Positions 41,085-51,308 are shown, numbered from the stretch's first letter. The stretch: 64,000 nt of DNA from Brevundimonas subvibrioides (GCF_027271155.1 NZ_CP114542.1:310001-374000); one strand, 5' to 3'. Numbers and translations are program-made. Notes: generated by a model not told the origin, from the sequence alone.

Positions 41085-42228
41085 GGCCCCCGGTGCGGTC
41101 GCCGTCTATGTGCACTGGCCCTATTGCGCCCGCATCTGCCCCTATTGCGATTTCAACGTGGTGCGGGACCGGGGCCGGCGCGACGAACAGGCAGGGCTGG
41201 TCGAGGCCATCCTGACCGATCTGTTGGCGCAGGCCGCATTGCTGGGCCCGCGGCCGCTGGCGTCCCTCTTCTTCGGCGGTGGCACGCCCTCGCTGATGCG
41301 GCCGGACGCCGTGGCGCGGGTGATCGAGCGAGCGCGGGCGCTGTTTCCGCAGGGCGGGGAGGTCGAGATCACGCTGGAAGCCAATCCGACCGACGCCGAG
41401 GCCGCCCATTTCGGGGCGCTGAGGGACGCCGGCGTGAACCGGCTGTCTCTGGGCGTGCAGTCGCTGGACGATGCGGCCCTGGCCTTCCTCGGGCGCAATC
41501 ATTCGGCGGCAGAGGCCCGGCGCGCGATCGGGGTGGCGGGATCGGTGTTCGGGCGCCTGTCGATCGATCTGATCTATGCCCTGCCCGACCAGACGGTCGA
41601 AGCCTGGTCCACCGCCCTGACCGAGGCGGTCGACCTGGGGTTCGAGCACGTCTCGCCCTATCAGCTGACCATAGAGGCGGCGACGGCGTTCGGACGGGCA
41701 TATGAGCGCGGGACCCTCGTTCCGCCCGACGAGGACCGGGCGGCGGATCTCTATGAGGCCACGCAGGGCGTTCTCGCGGCGGCCGGGTTCGACGCCTATG
41801 AGGTGTCCAACCATGCGCGGGGCGTCGCTGCCCGGTCGGCGCATAACCTGCATGTCTGGCGCGGTGGAGACTATGTCGGGGTCGGGCCGGGGGCACACGG
41901 ACGTTTGACGCTGGACGGCACGCGGACCGCGACCGTCGCCGAGCGCAGGATCGGACCCTATGTCCAGGGGGTCGCGGCCGGTCGGCCATGGACGGAGACC
42001 TCGCGCCTCGATGCACGCGAGACCGCCGAGGAGCGGGTGCTGCTGGGCCTGCGGACAGTCGAGGGCGTCGGGATCGGTGACCTGTCTGTTCTCGGTCTGT
42101 CGATCAAGACCGGCCCGGTGGCCGGGCTGATCGAGGACGGTTTCGTTCGGGTGGCGGAGGGCCGGTTGGCGGCGACGGCGCGCGGACGTCCGGTGCTCGA
42201 TGCCGTCCTGAAGACGCTGCTGACCTGA
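41077..42228 (+). CDS. hemW: HemW, radical SAM heme-binding protein
   Basis: A 383-residue radical SAM protein of the coproporphyrinogen-oxidase-like HemW family. The cluster motif CxxxCxxC is CARICPYC at about residues 17-24 (YVHWPYCARICPYCDFN). The family segments FFGGGTPSLM and ITLEANPT follow, with the C-terminal HemW domain (VGPGAHGRL). HemW lacks the HemN substrate-specific motif and acts as a heme chaperone; older annotations call it HemN. The TTG start at 41077 overlaps the end of rdgB by 8 bases, and no ATG lies nearby, so TTG with coupling is likely. Confidence 0.93.
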   Translation: MTEAPGAVAVYVHWPYCARICPYCDFNVVRDRGRRDEQAGLVEAILTDLLAQAALLGPRPLASLFFGGGTPSLMRPDAVARVIERARALFPQGGEVEITLEANPTDAEAAHFGALRDAGVNRLSLGVQSLDDAALAFLGRNHSAAEARRAIGVAGSVFGRLSIDLIYALPDQTVEAWSTALTEAVDLGFEHVSPYQLTIEAATAFGRAYERGTLVPPDEDRAADLYEATQGVLAAAGFDAYEVSNHARGVAARSAHNLHVWRGGDYVGVGPGAHGRLTLDGTRTATVAERRIGPYVQGVAAGRPWTETSRLDARETAEERVLLGLRTVEGVGIGDLSVLGLSIKTGPVAGLIEDGFVRVAEGRLAATARGRPVLDAVLKTLLT

Positions 42229-42260
42229 TCCTCCCCCGTTCGCTTCGCTCGCAGGGAGGA
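42229..42260. repeat. Palindromic element between hemW and rsmI
   Basis: TCCTCCC (42229-42235) and GGGAGGA (42254-42260) are perfect arms around CCGTTCGCTTCGCTCGCA. It starts on the base after the hemW stop and touches an ATG at 42261. Similar palindromes are seen near 61262 and 63486, so it belongs to a family of short REP-like repeats in this genome. It may also act as a terminator. Confidence 0.65.
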
Positions 42261-42278
42261 ATGTGGCACGGTCGGCCG

Positions 42279-43154
42279 ATGAGCGAGCCCAGTCCCTTTC
42301 CGCCGACCGCCCCGCCGCCCCGTCCGGTGTCGGCGGGCCTTTATCTGGTCTCCACGCCGATCGGGAACCTGCGCGACATGACGCTGAGGGCCCTGGACGT
42401 GCTGGCGGCGGCGGATCTGGTGCTGGCCGAGGATACGCGGGTCTCGGCCCGTCTGCTCGGGGCCTATGGGCTGAAGGCGCGGCTGGAACGCTGCGACGAC
42501 CATGCCTCGGCCCATGCGGCGGAGCTGGCGATCCGGAGGATCGGCGAGGGGGCGGTCGTGGCCCTGGTGTCGGACGCCGGGACGCCGGTCGTGTCCGATC
42601 CCGGCTTCGTGGTGGCCCGGGCGGTGATCGCGGCGGGACTGCCGGTGCATCCGGTTCCGGGGGCGTCCAGCCTGCTGGCAGCGCTGGTGTTGTCGGGTCT
42701 GCCCGCCGATCGGGTGATGTTCGCCGGCTTCCTGCCGCCCCGGTCGGCCGGGCGCCAGGCGATTCTGGCCGAACTGAAGGACGCGCGCCAGACCCTGGTC
42801 CTGTTCGAGAGCGGACCCCGGCTGCGCGCCAGCCTGACCGATATGGCGGCGGTGCTGGGTCCGCGCCCGGCCGCGGTCTGCCGGGAACTGACCAAGATGT
42901 TCGAGACCTGCGTGCGGGGATCATTGGATGCGCTGGCCATGGACCCGGCGCTGGATGGACCGAAGGGAGAGATTGTCGTGGTGATCGGGCCGGGCGAGAC
43001 CGAGACCGCCAGTGCGGCCGACGCCGATGCGGCCCTGACCGAAGCCCTGGCCCGTCTGGCACCCGGCGAGGCGGCGTCGGAGGTGTCGCGAGCGCTCGAT
43101 CTGCCCAGAAAGGCGCTTTATCGCCGCGCGCTGGAGCTGCAGGGGCGGGGATGA
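42279..43154 (+). CDS. rsmI: 16S rRNA (cytidine(1402)-2'-O)-methyltransferase
   Basis: SAM-dependent tetrapyrrole-methylase-fold enzyme that 2'-O-methylates C1402 of 16S rRNA. The product of about 291 residues has the fold signatures LYLVSTPIGNLRDMTLRAL, LVLAEDTRVSARLL, VALVSDAGTPVVSDPG and VPGASSLLAAL. The ATG at 42279 (MSEPSPFPPTAP) is preferred, because the ATG at 42261 touches the repeat's GGAGGA too closely. It overlaps the yraN start by ATGA (43151-43154), the usual rsmI-yraN pair. Confidence 0.96.
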   Translation: MSEPSPFPPTAPPPRPVSAGLYLVSTPIGNLRDMTLRALDVLAAADLVLAEDTRVSARLLGAYGLKARLERCDDHASAHAAELAIRRIGEGAVVALVSDAGTPVVSDPGFVVARAVIAAGLPVHPVPGASSLLAALVLSGLPADRVMFAGFLPPRSAGRQAILAELKDARQTLVLFESGPRLRASLTDMAAVLGPRPAAVCRELTKMFETCVRGSLDALAMDPALDGPKGEIVVVIGPGETETASAADADAALTEALARLAPGEAASEVSRALDLPRKALYRRALELQGRG

Positions 43155-43558
43155 AGCCCGAACGGGTCCGACGGCCGGTTCAGCCGGTCAAGGCGGCATC
43201 CGCACAGCGTCGGGCCCGGGGCGGCCGGGCCTTTGTGGAGGGCCACGCCGCCGAATGGATCGCCGCGGTCTGGCTGATGCTGAAGGGCTATCAGATCCTG
43301 GGGTTTCGGCTGAAGACGCCGGGGGCCGAGATCGACATTCTGGCGCGCAAGGGCCGCGTTCTGGCCGTGGTGGAGGTCAAGCGGCGCGCCACGCCCGAGG
43401 CTGCGCTGACGGCCTTGAAGCCCGTCCAGCTGGAGCGACTGCGCGCGGCCGGGCAGGCCGTGTTGCGCCAAAGACCCGGTCTCAGGGGCATGATCCTGCG
43501 CGTGGATACGGTGACGCTGGTGCCCGGCCGGTTTCCGCGCCATCGTCGCGGTCTCTAG
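43151..43558 (+). CDS. yraN: UPF0102/YraN-family nuclease-fold protein
   Basis: A 135-residue protein with the YraN signature, a PD-(D/E)xK-type core: GFRLKTPGAEIDILARKGRV and VVEVKRRATPEAAL, in which Asp, Glu and Lys are positioned as in Holliday-junction-resolvase-like folds. The N-terminus is basic (MKPERVRRPVQPVKAA). The role is unknown; a DNA-related one is presumed from the fold. The ATG overlaps the rsmI stop in ATGA form. The frame is open for hundreds of bases upstream, but only as a shadow of rsmI. Confidence 0.88.
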   Translation: MKPERVRRPVQPVKAASAQRRARGGRAFVEGHAAEWIAAVWLMLKGYQILGFRLKTPGAEIDILARKGRVLAVVEVKRRATPEAALTALKPVQLERLRAAGQAVLRQRPGLRGMILRVDTVTLVPGRFPRHRRGL

Positions 43559-43596
43559 TCCCGGGGATCCGGGACGCGCCGTCGGGGGACGTCGCC

Positions 43597-44412
43597 ATGA
43601 CAAGAGACGACGCGGAGCGGATGCTGGCCCGGGCCGGTCTGGCCGACGACGACGCCTTTCCCTTGCTCGAAGCCGCCATCGCCTGTGCGATCCATGATCA
43701 TCCGTTTCGCGATCCGGTACCGGTGCGACGCCTGGCCGAGGCGGCGAGAGAGCGGCTGGCCGAGCGGATCCAAGGCGAGAGCCCGGACGATGCCCTCGCC
43801 GAGACCATGGCGGCGGACTTCAGGTTCACGGGCGATCTTCTGACCTTTGACGACCCGGCCAATACGGATGTGATTGCGGTCGCGGAACGGCGCAGGGGTC
43901 TGTCGGCGGCCCTGGCGATCTTTTACCTGGATGCGGCCCGTGTGACGGGTCTGAAGGCCGCCGGCGTCGATTTCCCCAATCATTTCCTGCTGCGGGTCGA
44001 GACCTCGGCCGGGCCGGTCGCCCTGGACCCCTTCAGCCATGGACGGGTGGTCATGCCGTCGGAACTGACGCGCCGGGCGCTGCTGGCCGGATTGACCCCT
44101 CACGTCGCAGACCGCCTGGATCTGCTGATGGCGCCCGTGACCGACAGGGAGGCGCTGATCCGCCTGCAAAACGTCCAGTTCAGCCGGGCCATCCGGGCCG
44201 AGGACTATGTCGCGGCGGAACGCTCGGCCGTGCGCCGGGCCCTGCTCGCCCCCGAGGATCACCGACCCTGGCTCGACGTGGCCGCCGCGCGGGAGAAACA
44301 GGGCGCCCTGGCCGGAGCGCTGGATGCTCTTGGCCAGGCGCGGGGCTTCGCGGGTCAGGACGGTCCGGTGCACAAGGTCAGCATGGACCGGTTGCGGATG
44401 CGGCTGAACTGA
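43597..44412 (+). CDS. SirB1/transglutaminase-like family protein with tetratricopeptide-type tail
   Basis: A 271-residue protein. The middle matches SirB1-type transglutaminase-like folds (SAALAIFYLDAARVTGL, then VDFPNHFLLRV and ALDPFSHGRVVM, with the His/Asp pair of that fold). The C-terminal helices (LIRLQNVQFSRAIRAEDYVAA, broken here as LIRLQNVQFSRAIRAEDY, and ALDALGQARGFAGQDG) resemble a single repeat. The catalytic Cys is not evident, so activity is uncertain. The ATG start is 38 bases after yraN, so it is probably the last gene of rsmI-yraN-sirB1. The function is unknown. Confidence 0.82.
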   Translation: MTRDDAERMLARAGLADDDAFPLLEAAIACAIHDHPFRDPVPVRRLAEAARERLAERIQGESPDDALAETMAADFRFTGDLLTFDDPANTDVIAVAERRRGLSAALAIFYLDAARVTGLKAAGVDFPNHFLLRVETSAGPVALDPFSHGRVVMPSELTRRALLAGLTPHVADRLDLLMAPVTDREALIRLQNVQFSRAIRAEDYVAAERSAVRRALLAPEDHRPWLDVAAAREKQGALAGALDALGQARGFAGQDGPVHKVSMDRLRMRLN

Positions 44413-44415
44413 CCA

Positions 44416-44742
44416 TCAGAGGGCGCTGGCCCGGACCCAGGCCTGACGGGCCTGTGCCAGTCGCGACGGCACCAGGCCGCGCACATTGGTGCCCTGGCCG
44501 ACCTTCAGCCCCACCTCGACGCCCTTCTGCCAGGCGACCGTCGCCTCGAAGGCCGTGGCGCGCGTGATGTCGACCACGATGACGGTGTCCGGCAGGGCCA
44601 TGGCGCGGTCGAGACGGATCCGTATTCCACCATCTGACATGTCCGCAATCAGACAACTCAGTTCACGCCCCTCGGCAATTACCACGCCGGACGTATTGCC
44701 GGGGCTGCGCGCCTGGGTGCGGCGATCCTGGAAGCGGTACAT
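44416..44742 (-). CDS. PilZ-domain protein
   Basis: About 108 residues from the ATG at 44742 (MYRFQDRRTQARSPG). The PilZ pattern of a basic RRTQAR-type motif, then LSCLIADMSDGGIRIRL with DxSxxG (DMSDGG) and VDITRATAFEATVAWQKG, indicates a cyclic-di-GMP-binding domain with nothing else attached. PilZ-only proteins act as c-di-GMP effectors in motility or adhesion. A c-di-GMP phosphodiesterase candidate is at 8486-10858, though not linked. A longer start at 44784 is less likely. It converges with the SirB1-like gene, 3 bases apart. Confidence 0.8.
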   Translation of the reverse strand: MYRFQDRRTQARSPGNTSGVVIAEGRELSCLIADMSDGGIRIRLDRAMALPDTVIVVDITRATAFEATVAWQKGVEVGLKVGQGTNVRGLVPSRLAQARQAWVRASAL

Positions 44743-44797
44743 GGACACGGTACTGGAACGCGCAAAGGCCGACTCTGGCCTCACGCGATTGAAAACG

Positions 44798-45422
<625 letters not shown>

Positions 45423-45426
<4 letters not shown>

Positions 45427-45800
45427 TTGCAGCGGACACCAGCGCCGTTCTGCATTTCCTGCACGGCCGTGACAGCCCGGCCCGGTTCGCCGTTCGGGCG
45501 GCCCTGATCGACAAGGCCCTGGCCCTGCCGCCGCCGGTGGTTGCCGAGCTTCTATCCGGGCCCGTGCCAGAGCCTCGACTGGACGAGGTGCTGGAGATCG
45601 CGTCGCGACTGCCGTTGCTGGACGGATTCTGGGAAAGAGCCGGCGGGACGCGCCGCGCGGTCCTTGCTCTCGGGCTGCAGGCCAGGCTGGCTGACAGCCT
45701 TGTGGCCCAGGCCTGTCTGGATATCGACGTGCCCCTGATCGCCGCAGACGGGGACTTTCGCCATTTCGCCGCCCACTGCGGGCTCAGACTTGCCGTCTGA
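45423..45800 (+). CDS. VapC-like PIN-domain toxin
   Basis: A 125-residue PIN-domain ribonuclease. The four acidic residues are visible: Asp5 (MIAADTSAVL), Glu42 (VVAELLSG), Asp91 (ARLADSLVAQACL) and Asp109/Asp111 (IAADGDFRHFAAHC). VapC toxins cleave tRNA or rRNA and are inhibited by VapB. TTG at 45423 is the start and overlaps the antitoxin stop by four bases. The gene ends abutting the sdhB stop with no gap, so transcripts converge. Confidence 0.85.
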
Positions 45801-46598
45801 TCAGGCCGCCTGCTTCCTGCGGTTCGGGGCCACCATCAGCTTCTTGGTCTCGGCGATGGCCTTGGCGGGATTCAGGCCCTTGGGGCAGACCTGGGCGCAG
45901 TTCATGATCGTATGGCAGCGGTAGAGCTTGAACGGGTCCTCGAGGTCGTCGAGCCGCTCCTGCGTCCTGTCGTCACGGCTGTCCGAGATCCAGCGATAGG
46001 ATTGCAGCAGCGCCGCCGGGCCCAGGTATTCCGTCTGGTTCCACCAGTAGCTGGGGCAGGACGTCGAGCAGCAGGCGCACAGGATGCATTCGTACAGACC
46101 GTCCAGCTTCGCCCGGTCTTCCGGCGACTGGAGACGTTCCGTGGTCGGGTCCGCGTCGTCGGACTGGAGGTAAGGCTTGATGCTGTCGTACTGGGCGTAG
46201 AACAGGGTCAGGTCGGTGACCAGGTCCTTGACCACCGGCTGGTGCGGCAGGGGATTGATGGCGATGGTCGAGGACGAGCATTCGTCCCAGCCCTTGGTGC
46301 AGGCCAGGGTGTTGCGCCCGTCGATGTTCATCGAGCAGGAGCCGCAGATGCCTTCACGGCAAGACCGACGGAAGGTCAAGGTCGGGTCAATGGTTGATTT
46401 GATATGGATCAGCGCGTCCAGCAGCATCGGGCCGTGGTCGTCGGCCGAGACCTCGTAGACGTCCCACCGGGGGTCGGCATCGACCTCGGGGTCGTAACGA
46501 TAGACCTTGTAGGTCTTGACGTTCCGGGCCCCGGCCGGAGCCTTGTGGACCTTGCCGGCCGTGGGCTTGGAGCCCCTGGGAAGGGTGAGCTGGACCAT
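45801..46598 (-). CDS. sdhB: Succinate dehydrogenase iron-sulfur subunit
   Basis: A 265-residue subunit of TCA-cycle complex II on the cytoplasmic side of the inner membrane. The [2Fe-2S] motif is CREGICGSC with a later Cys (TLAC), and the two C-terminal clusters use [12 protein letters not shown] and [17 protein letters not shown]. The N-terminal tail ([20 protein letters not shown]) is the alphaproteobacterial type. It follows sdhA by 7 bases. It transfers electrons from the flavoprotein to quinone. Confidence 0.98.
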   Translation of the reverse strand: MVQLTLPRGSKPTAGKVHKAPAGARNVKTYKVYRYDPEVDADPRWDVYEVSADDHGPMLLDALIHIKSTIDPTLTFRRSCREGICGSCSMNIDGRNTLACTKGWDECSSSTIAINPLPHQPVVKDLVTDLTLFYAQYDSIKPYLQSDDADPTTERLQSPEDRAKLDGLYECILCACCSTSCPSYWWNQTEYLGPAALLQSYRWISDSRDDRTQERLDDLEDPFKLYRCHTIMNCAQVCPKGLNPAKAIAETKKLMVAPNRRKQAA

Positions 46599-46605
46599 CG
46601 GTTCC

Positions 46606-48390
46606 TCAGTAAACCCGAGCCTTGGGTTTGATATAGTCGATGTCCGAAGACATCGTGTATTCGTGCACCGGGCGGTAGTCGATGACGACCCCTTCGCCAG
46701 GCTTCTTCCAGGCCAGGGTGTGCTTCATCCATTCGCCGTCGTTGCGATCGGGGAAGTCCTCGCGGGCGTGGGCTCCCCGGCTTTCCTTGCGGTTGGCGGC
46801 GCTCTCGATCGTGACCAGGGCCTGATCGATCAGGTTGTCGTATTCCAGCGTCTCGATCAGGTCGGTGTTCCAGATCAGGCCGCGATCGGTGGTCCGGATG
46901 TCCGCGCCGCGGGCATGGATGTCGCGCAGCTTGGCGACGCCCTCGGCCAGGGTCTCGCCGGTGCGGAAGACCGCAGCGTCGGACTGCATGGCCCGCTGCA
47001 TCTCGCCGCGCAGCCGGGCGGTCGGGGTCGAGCCCGAGGCGCGGCGGAAGCGATCCAGACGGGCCAGATGGCTGTCGGTGTGGGCGGCGGTCGCGGTCGG
47101 CACGGCCGAGGCCTTGTCCACGATCTCGCCGGCGCGCAGGCCAGCGGCGCGGCCGAAGACGACCAGATCGGTCAGGGAGTTGGAGCCCAGGCGGTTGGCG
47201 CCATGCACCGACACGCAGGCCGCCTCGCCTACGGCCATCAGTCCGGGGACCACGGTGTCGGCATTGCCGCCCACCTTGGTCAGGACCTCGCCGTGGTAGT
47301 TCGTGGGGATGCCGCCCATGTTGTAGTGGACGGTCGGAATGACCGGGATCGGCTCCCTGGTCACATCGACGCCGGCGAAGATCCTGGCGCTTTCGGAGAT
47401 GCCCGGCAGGCGTTCGTGCAGCACGGCCGGGTCGAGGTGATCCAGGTGCAGGTTGATGTGGTCCTTGTTCGGGCCGACGCCGCGTCCCTCGCGGATCTCC
47501 ATGGTCATCGAGCGGCTGACGACGTCGCGCGAGGCCAGATCCTTGGCCGAGGGGGCATAGCGTTCCATGAACCGCTCGCCTTCGGAGTTGGTCAGATAGC
47601 CCCCCTCGCCGCGGGCACCCTCGGTGATCAGGCAGCCCGCGCCATAGATGCCGGTCGGGTGGAACTGGACGAACTCCATGTCCTGGAGCGGCAGGCCGGC
47701 GCGCAGCACCATGGCGTTGCCGTCGCCGGTGCAGGTGTGGGCCGAGGTGGCGCTGAAATAGGCGCGGCCATAGCCACCGGTGGCCAGGATGACGAGCTTG
47801 GCGTTGAAGCGGTGCAGGGTGCCGTCGTCCAGCTTCCAGGCCGTGACGCCGGTGCACGTCCCGCCGTCCATGATCAGGTCGAGGGCGAAATACTCGATGA
47901 AGAATTCGACCTCGCGGCGCACCGACTGGCCATAGAGGGTGTGCAGGATGGCGTGTCCGGTGCGGTCGGCGGCGGCGCAGGTCCGCTGGACGGGGCCCTC
48001 GCCATAGTTCTTCGTCATGCCGCCGAAGGCGCGCTGATAGATCTTGCCGTCGTCGGTGCGGCTGAAGGGCACGCCCCAGTGTTCCAGCTCATAGACGGCC
48101 TTGGGGGCCTCGCGGACCAGATATTCGATGGCATCCTGGTCGCCCAGCCAGTCCGACCCCTTGACGGTGTCGTACATGTGCCACTTCCACGAATCCTCGC
48201 CCATATTGCCCAGCGCGGCCGAGATGCCGCCCTGGGCCGCCACGGTATGCGAGCGGGTCGGGAAGACCTTGGTGACGCAGGCGACCTTCAGGCCCTGCTG
48301 GGCGGCACCCAAGGCGGCGCGAAGGCCCGAGCCCCCGGCACCGACGACGACGACGTCATAGGCGTGATCGACGAATTCGTAGGAAGCCAT
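46606..48390 (-). CDS. sdhA: Succinate dehydrogenase flavoprotein subunit
   Basis: A 594-residue catalytic subunit of complex II. The N-terminal FAD motif [18 protein letters not shown], the flavinylated His in [18 protein letters not shown], and the [18 protein letters not shown] and [15 protein letters not shown] segments are all present. It oxidises succinate to fumarate. It lies between sdhD (6 bases) and sdhB (7 bases) in the sdhCDAB operon. Length and all motifs are normal. Confidence 0.98.
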   Translation of the reverse strand: MASYEFVDHAYDVVVVGAGGSGLRAALGAAQQGLKVACVTKVFPTRSHTVAAQGGISAALGNMGEDSWKWHMYDTVKGSDWLGDQDAIEYLVREAPKAVYELEHWGVPFSRTDDGKIYQRAFGGMTKNYGEGPVQRTCAAADRTGHAILHTLYGQSVRREVEFFIEYFALDLIMDGGTCTGVTAWKLDDGTLHRFNAKLVILATGGYGRAYFSATSAHTCTGDGNAMVLRAGLPLQDMEFVQFHPTGIYGAGCLITEGARGEGGYLTNSEGERFMERYAPSAKDLASRDVVSRSMTMEIREGRGVGPNKDHINLHLDHLDPAVLHERLPGISESARIFAGVDVTREPIPVIPTVHYNMGGIPTNYHGEVLTKVGGNADTVVPGLMAVGEAACVSVHGANRLGSNSLTDLVVFGRAAGLRAGEIVDKASAVPTATAAHTDSHLARLDRFRRASGSTPTARLRGEMQRAMQSDAAVFRTGETLAEGVAKLRDIHARGADIRTTDRGLIWNTDLIETLEYDNLIDQALVTIESAANRKESRGAHAREDFPDRNDGEWMKHTLAWKKPGEGVVIDYRPVHEYTMSSDIDYIKPKARVY

Positions 48391-48396
48391 CAGTCG

Positions 48397-48801
48397 TCAG
48401 ATCCCGAAACCGGCCGGCAGCGGCGCCGAGCCCAGCGCCAGCCGCACGATGAAGAAAACGCTCGCCGCCGCCGCTGCGAGACAGATCAGGTTCACCAGGC
48501 CGATCAGCAAGGCCCTGGTGCCTGCGACATGGATGTAGTCCTCGATGATGACCTTCCAGGCCAGGCTGGCGAAACCGAACAGGATCAGGGCGGTGGCGGC
48601 CAGCAGGGCGGCGTTCACCGGGCTGGCGAACCATTGCAGCACGGCATCGTAGCCCTGGCCTGACAGGGTGAAGGCGGTCGAGGCGCTCCAGAGGCCCAGC
48701 GGCATCAGGGCGGCCAGCAGGATCTTTTCCAGCGTCCATTCGCCTGCGCCGTGGCGCTCCGAGACGCGAACGCCGTTCCGGTACCGGGCGGCATGACTCA
48801 C
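48397..48801 (-). CDS. sdhD: Succinate dehydrogenase membrane anchor subunit
   Basis: About 134 residues from the GTG at 48801, which overlaps the sdhC stop (GTGA). Three membrane segments are visible (about 33-53, 62-85 and 103-127). The conserved DYIHVAGTRALL stretch after the second helix includes an Asp-Tyr and His typical of the quinone/heme region of SdhD. Together with SdhC it anchors complex II in the inner membrane. The frame is open further upstream, but that part is a shadow of sdhC. Confidence 0.92.
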   Translation of the reverse strand: MSHAARYRNGVRVSERHGAGEWTLEKILLAALMPLGLWSASTAFTLSGQGYDAVLQWFASPVNAALLAATALILFGFASLAWKVIIEDYIHVAGTRALLIGLVNLICLAAAAASVFFIVRLALGSAPLPAGFGI

Positions 48802-49232
48802 AGCGAAATCCTTCCCGAGAGGAACAGCAGGGCGAAGAAGGCCGCCGCCAGCGGGACCGGCGCATAGACGGCGATGCTCGACAGAAGGTCGGCCGACCTG
48901 AGCGTCAGGCCACGACCGGTGTCGTTGATCAGGTGGCGGCCGCCGTTCAGCAGCAGCGAGAACAGGACCACCGTCAGGCCGAAACCGATGAAGAGGCCGA
49001 ACGGTGATCCGGCGAGGGCCAGGCTCGTCGCATAGGCCTCGGGACCGAAGGCCACCGCCGCCAGCCACGCCACGCCGATCAGGGCACCGACGCTGATCGC
49101 GCCGATGGTAAAGCGGAACAGGATCGAGGCGGTCATGGTGATGTGCCAGCGCCAGGTCTGAAGATGGGGCGACAGCGGACGGGGACGGCCGTTGGGCTGG
49201 ATCACGGTTCGATCCGGCGGGGCGTTCGACAT
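48798..49232 (-). CDS. sdhC: Succinate dehydrogenase cytochrome b556 subunit
   Basis: A 144-residue subunit from the ATG at 49232 (MSNAPPDRTVIQPNGRP); an earlier start at 49247 adds five residues. The characteristic RPLSPHLQTWRWHITMTASI motif precedes three helices, and NGGRHLINDTGRGL carries the heme-binding His. It is the first gene of sdhCDAB. The 177 bases upstream, between it and the divergent gene at 49410, should hold the operon promoter; no strong regulatory site was seen there. Confidence 0.94.
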   Translation of the reverse strand: MSNAPPDRTVIQPNGRPRPLSPHLQTWRWHITMTASILFRFTIGAISVGALIGVAWLAAVAFGPEAYATSLALAGSPFGLFIGFGLTVVLFSLLLNGGRHLINDTGRGLTLRSADLLSSIAVYAPVPLAAAFFALLFLSGRISL

Positions 49233-49409
49233 GCGAAGGGTTCTCAAAACCGGGGACGTTCAGGCGAAAGCCCGATGGGCCATGGCTTTAAGGACCGCCG
49301 CGGGGCGGTGTCAACGCGATGCTGCGCTGCAAACGGCCGCATGGCCGACGTCGCGGCCCGACCCCCGGAAACCGATCACAATTTCGCGTGTTCGCCGTAT
49401 CCACTGGCT

Positions 49410-50009
49410 ATGCCCGACATCTGGCGACAGTCTGTCGGCATGCTGGTCATCGCGCTGATTTCTCTCGCTGTTTCGACCGCCCAGGAGGGCGCAGTGCCCT
49501 ATGGCACCCCGGTCTATGCGCCGCCGGTCGTTCGCCCTTACGAGCCGCCGTCGAATTTCGGTCGTATCGTCGCCGAGGGCGACGGGGGCGGCGATGTCAC
49601 GCGACGTCCGATCGTTCGCCCGGTCGCGGTCGAGTCCTATCGCGGCAGCTACGAATACGCGCCGACCACGGCCGAGGAGGCCTACAATCGCGGCGTGGCC
49701 CAGGCCGAAACCAGCATGGATGCGCGCATGGGTCCGCTGGACGGGCTGTGGCGGGTCAGGGATGCGGCCGGCAACACGCTGATCTCGCTGGCCTTGACCG
49801 ATCCCGGCAGCGGGCGACCGGTAGAGGGCGCGTGGCGCAAGGACGGGGGCCGGGGCGAACTGGGCGTCATCGAACAGGTCGAGCGCACGGACGACGCGGT
49901 GACCCTGGTCTGGTCGCAGGGCCGGCTGGTCCTGCGCGCCGGAGCGCCCGGCTGGACCGGCGAGCTGACGCTGGACGGGCGCGCCGTGCCGGTCACGATT
50001 TCGCGCTAG
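49410..50009 (+). CDS. Conserved hypothetical exported protein
   Basis: About 199 residues from the ATG at 49410, with a signal-like N-terminus (MPDIWRQSVGMLVIALISLA, probable cleavage near VSTAQ). A Pro/Tyr-rich middle (YGTPVYAPPVVRPYEPPSN) is followed by a compact beta-rich domain with LDGLWRVRDAAGNTLISLAL and APGWTGELTLDGRAVPVT. I do not recognise a family. Upstream start codons in the same frame give a long basic extension and look noncoding. It converges with the HIT gene with a 4-base overlap. Confidence 0.7.
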   Translation: MPDIWRQSVGMLVIALISLAVSTAQEGAVPYGTPVYAPPVVRPYEPPSNFGRIVAEGDGGGDVTRRPIVRPVAVESYRGSYEYAPTTAEEAYNRGVAQAETSMDARMGPLDGLWRVRDAAGNTLISLALTDPGSGRPVEGAWRKDGGRGELGVIEQVERTDDAVTLVWSQGRLVLRAGAPGWTGELTLDGRAVPVTISR

Positions 50010-50419
50010 CCTGATTCCAGGCTCTCCAGCGCCGTCCGGAACCTGGCCGCATAGGGCACCGATGGCCCTCGCCCCCAGACGGGGTCGGGCCACAGGCCGT
50101 CGTCGCGGCGCCGGCCGACCACATGGACATGCAGCTGGGCCGTGACATTGCCGATGGCGGCGACGTTCAGTTTTTCCACCGCCTGCCCCATCGCCTCGCC
50201 CAGCGCCCGCACCCGATCTCCGGCCCGGACGATCTCCTCCATCAGCCTGACGCGGTCTCCCCCTGACAGATCGTCCAGCTCCGTCGCGCCATCAACGCGC
50301 GGAATCAGGATCAGCCACGGAAACCGGGCGTCGTCCTGCAGCCGGACGTGGCACAGGTCCCAGTCGGCGATGAAGACCGAACCGGACGCAAAGGCCGGGT
50401 CGGGCGCGAACGAATCCAC
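50006..50419 (-). CDS. HIT-family protein
   Basis: A 137-residue nucleotide hydrolase/transferase-fold protein. The active-site segment QLHVHVVGRRRDDGLWPDP has the HxHxx core; the first His of the usual triad is replaced by Gln, while the catalytic second His is present, which also occurs in some HIT branches. Upstream, DWDLCHVRLQDDARFPWLIL is the usual N-terminal beta sheet region. Cytosolic; substrate unknown (nucleotide-type). It lies 1 base from the SIMPL-gene stop on the same strand. Confidence 0.85.
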   Translation of the reverse strand: MDSFAPDPAFASGSVFIADWDLCHVRLQDDARFPWLILIPRVDGATELDDLSGGDRVRLMEEIVRAGDRVRALGEAMGQAVEKLNVAAIGNVTAQLHVHVVGRRRDDGLWPDPVWGRGPSVPYAARFRTALESLESG

Positions 50420-50420
50420 C

Positions 50421-51308
50421 TCAGTTCAGGCCATAGACCACGCAGGCCTGGTCGGTCAGGGTCTGCAGCGGCGGCTGCAGGGCCAGCCGCGCCGCCTCGA
50501 TCTGTGCCTCGCTGGGGGCCTGGCCCGGAGCGGGCGGCGGCGGGGGCGGCGGGGGTGAGGGCATCGCCATCGCCCGTGCCCCCATGACCTCATAGGGCTC
50601 CACGGTCGTCGCCTGGGACGGGCCCGACCCATAGGACGGCCAGCCCGCCAGTACATCGGTCTGGCAGGCGCGGCCGGTGGGATCGATCACGCGAACGGAC
50701 CCCAGGGTGGCTCCGGCGTTTCGGGCCGCAGCCTCGGCCCGGGTCCGGGCATCGCGCATGGCGGCCCCGGCCAGATTGGTCTTGGCGTCGTTGTCGGGTT
50801 CCAGGCTGAAATAGACCTGGCTGATCGAATTGGGCTGGGACGCCACGACCGTGGCATAGATCCGCTCCAGCAGGGCGACGTCGCGCACCGACAGGCTGAC
50901 CGTCGCCTGGGCCTGATAGCGCTCGATCCGGTCGGCCCGGGTGTTGTCGCGCAGGACGCCGTTCTCGTCTCGGTACTGGTCGTAGAGAGGCTGGGTCGAC
51001 AGGCTGGTCTCGACGCGGACCTTTTCGACGCCATAAGCCGCCAGGGTCTGGCTGAGGGCCCGGACCTGATCGGCGGCCTTCCGGGACGCCTCCGCCACGC
51101 TGCGGTCCACGACCTGGAAGGTGGCGGAGAAGCCCGCGCGATTGGCCTGAAGCTCGACCCGGACATAGCCGATCGACGCGATCACCGGATCGCGCATCCA
51201 CCAGGGGGCGGGGACGTACTGTTGGCCGATGGTCGCGGGCGGGGTCTGGGCCAGGGTCGGTCCGGCGATCGCGGACAAAAGCAGGGCGGCGGCGAGTGGT
51301 GCGCGCAT
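50421..51308 (-). CDS. SIMPL-domain (DUF541) periplasmic protein
   Basis: A 295-residue exported protein from the ATG at 51308 with signal peptide (about 1-20, MRAPLAAALLLSAIAGPTLA). The SIMPL domain (about 40-230) is recognised by ASIGYVRVELQANRAGFSAT, ALSQTLAAYGVEKVRVETSL and AMRDARTRAEAAARNAGATL. A proline run (about 250-262, PPPPPPPP) and a Cys near the C-terminus (DQACVVYGLN) follow; the other Cys is near residue 225. The function of SIMPL proteins is poorly known; oxidative-stress or signalling roles are reported for some. The frame upstream of 51308 is a shadow of mdh. Confidence 0.85.
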   Translation of the reverse strand: MRAPLAAALLLSAIAGPTLAQTPPATIGQQYVPAPWWMRDPVIASIGYVRVELQANRAGFSATFQVVDRSVAEASRKAADQVRALSQTLAAYGVEKVRVETSLSTQPLYDQYRDENGVLRDNTRADRIERYQAQATVSLSVRDVALLERIYATVVASQPNSISQVYFSLEPDNDAKTNLAGAAMRDARTRAEAAARNAGATLGSVRVIDPTGRACQTDVLAGWPSYGSGPSQATTVEPYEVMGARAMAMPSPPPPPPPPAPGQAPSEAQIEAARLALQPPLQTLTDQACVVYGLN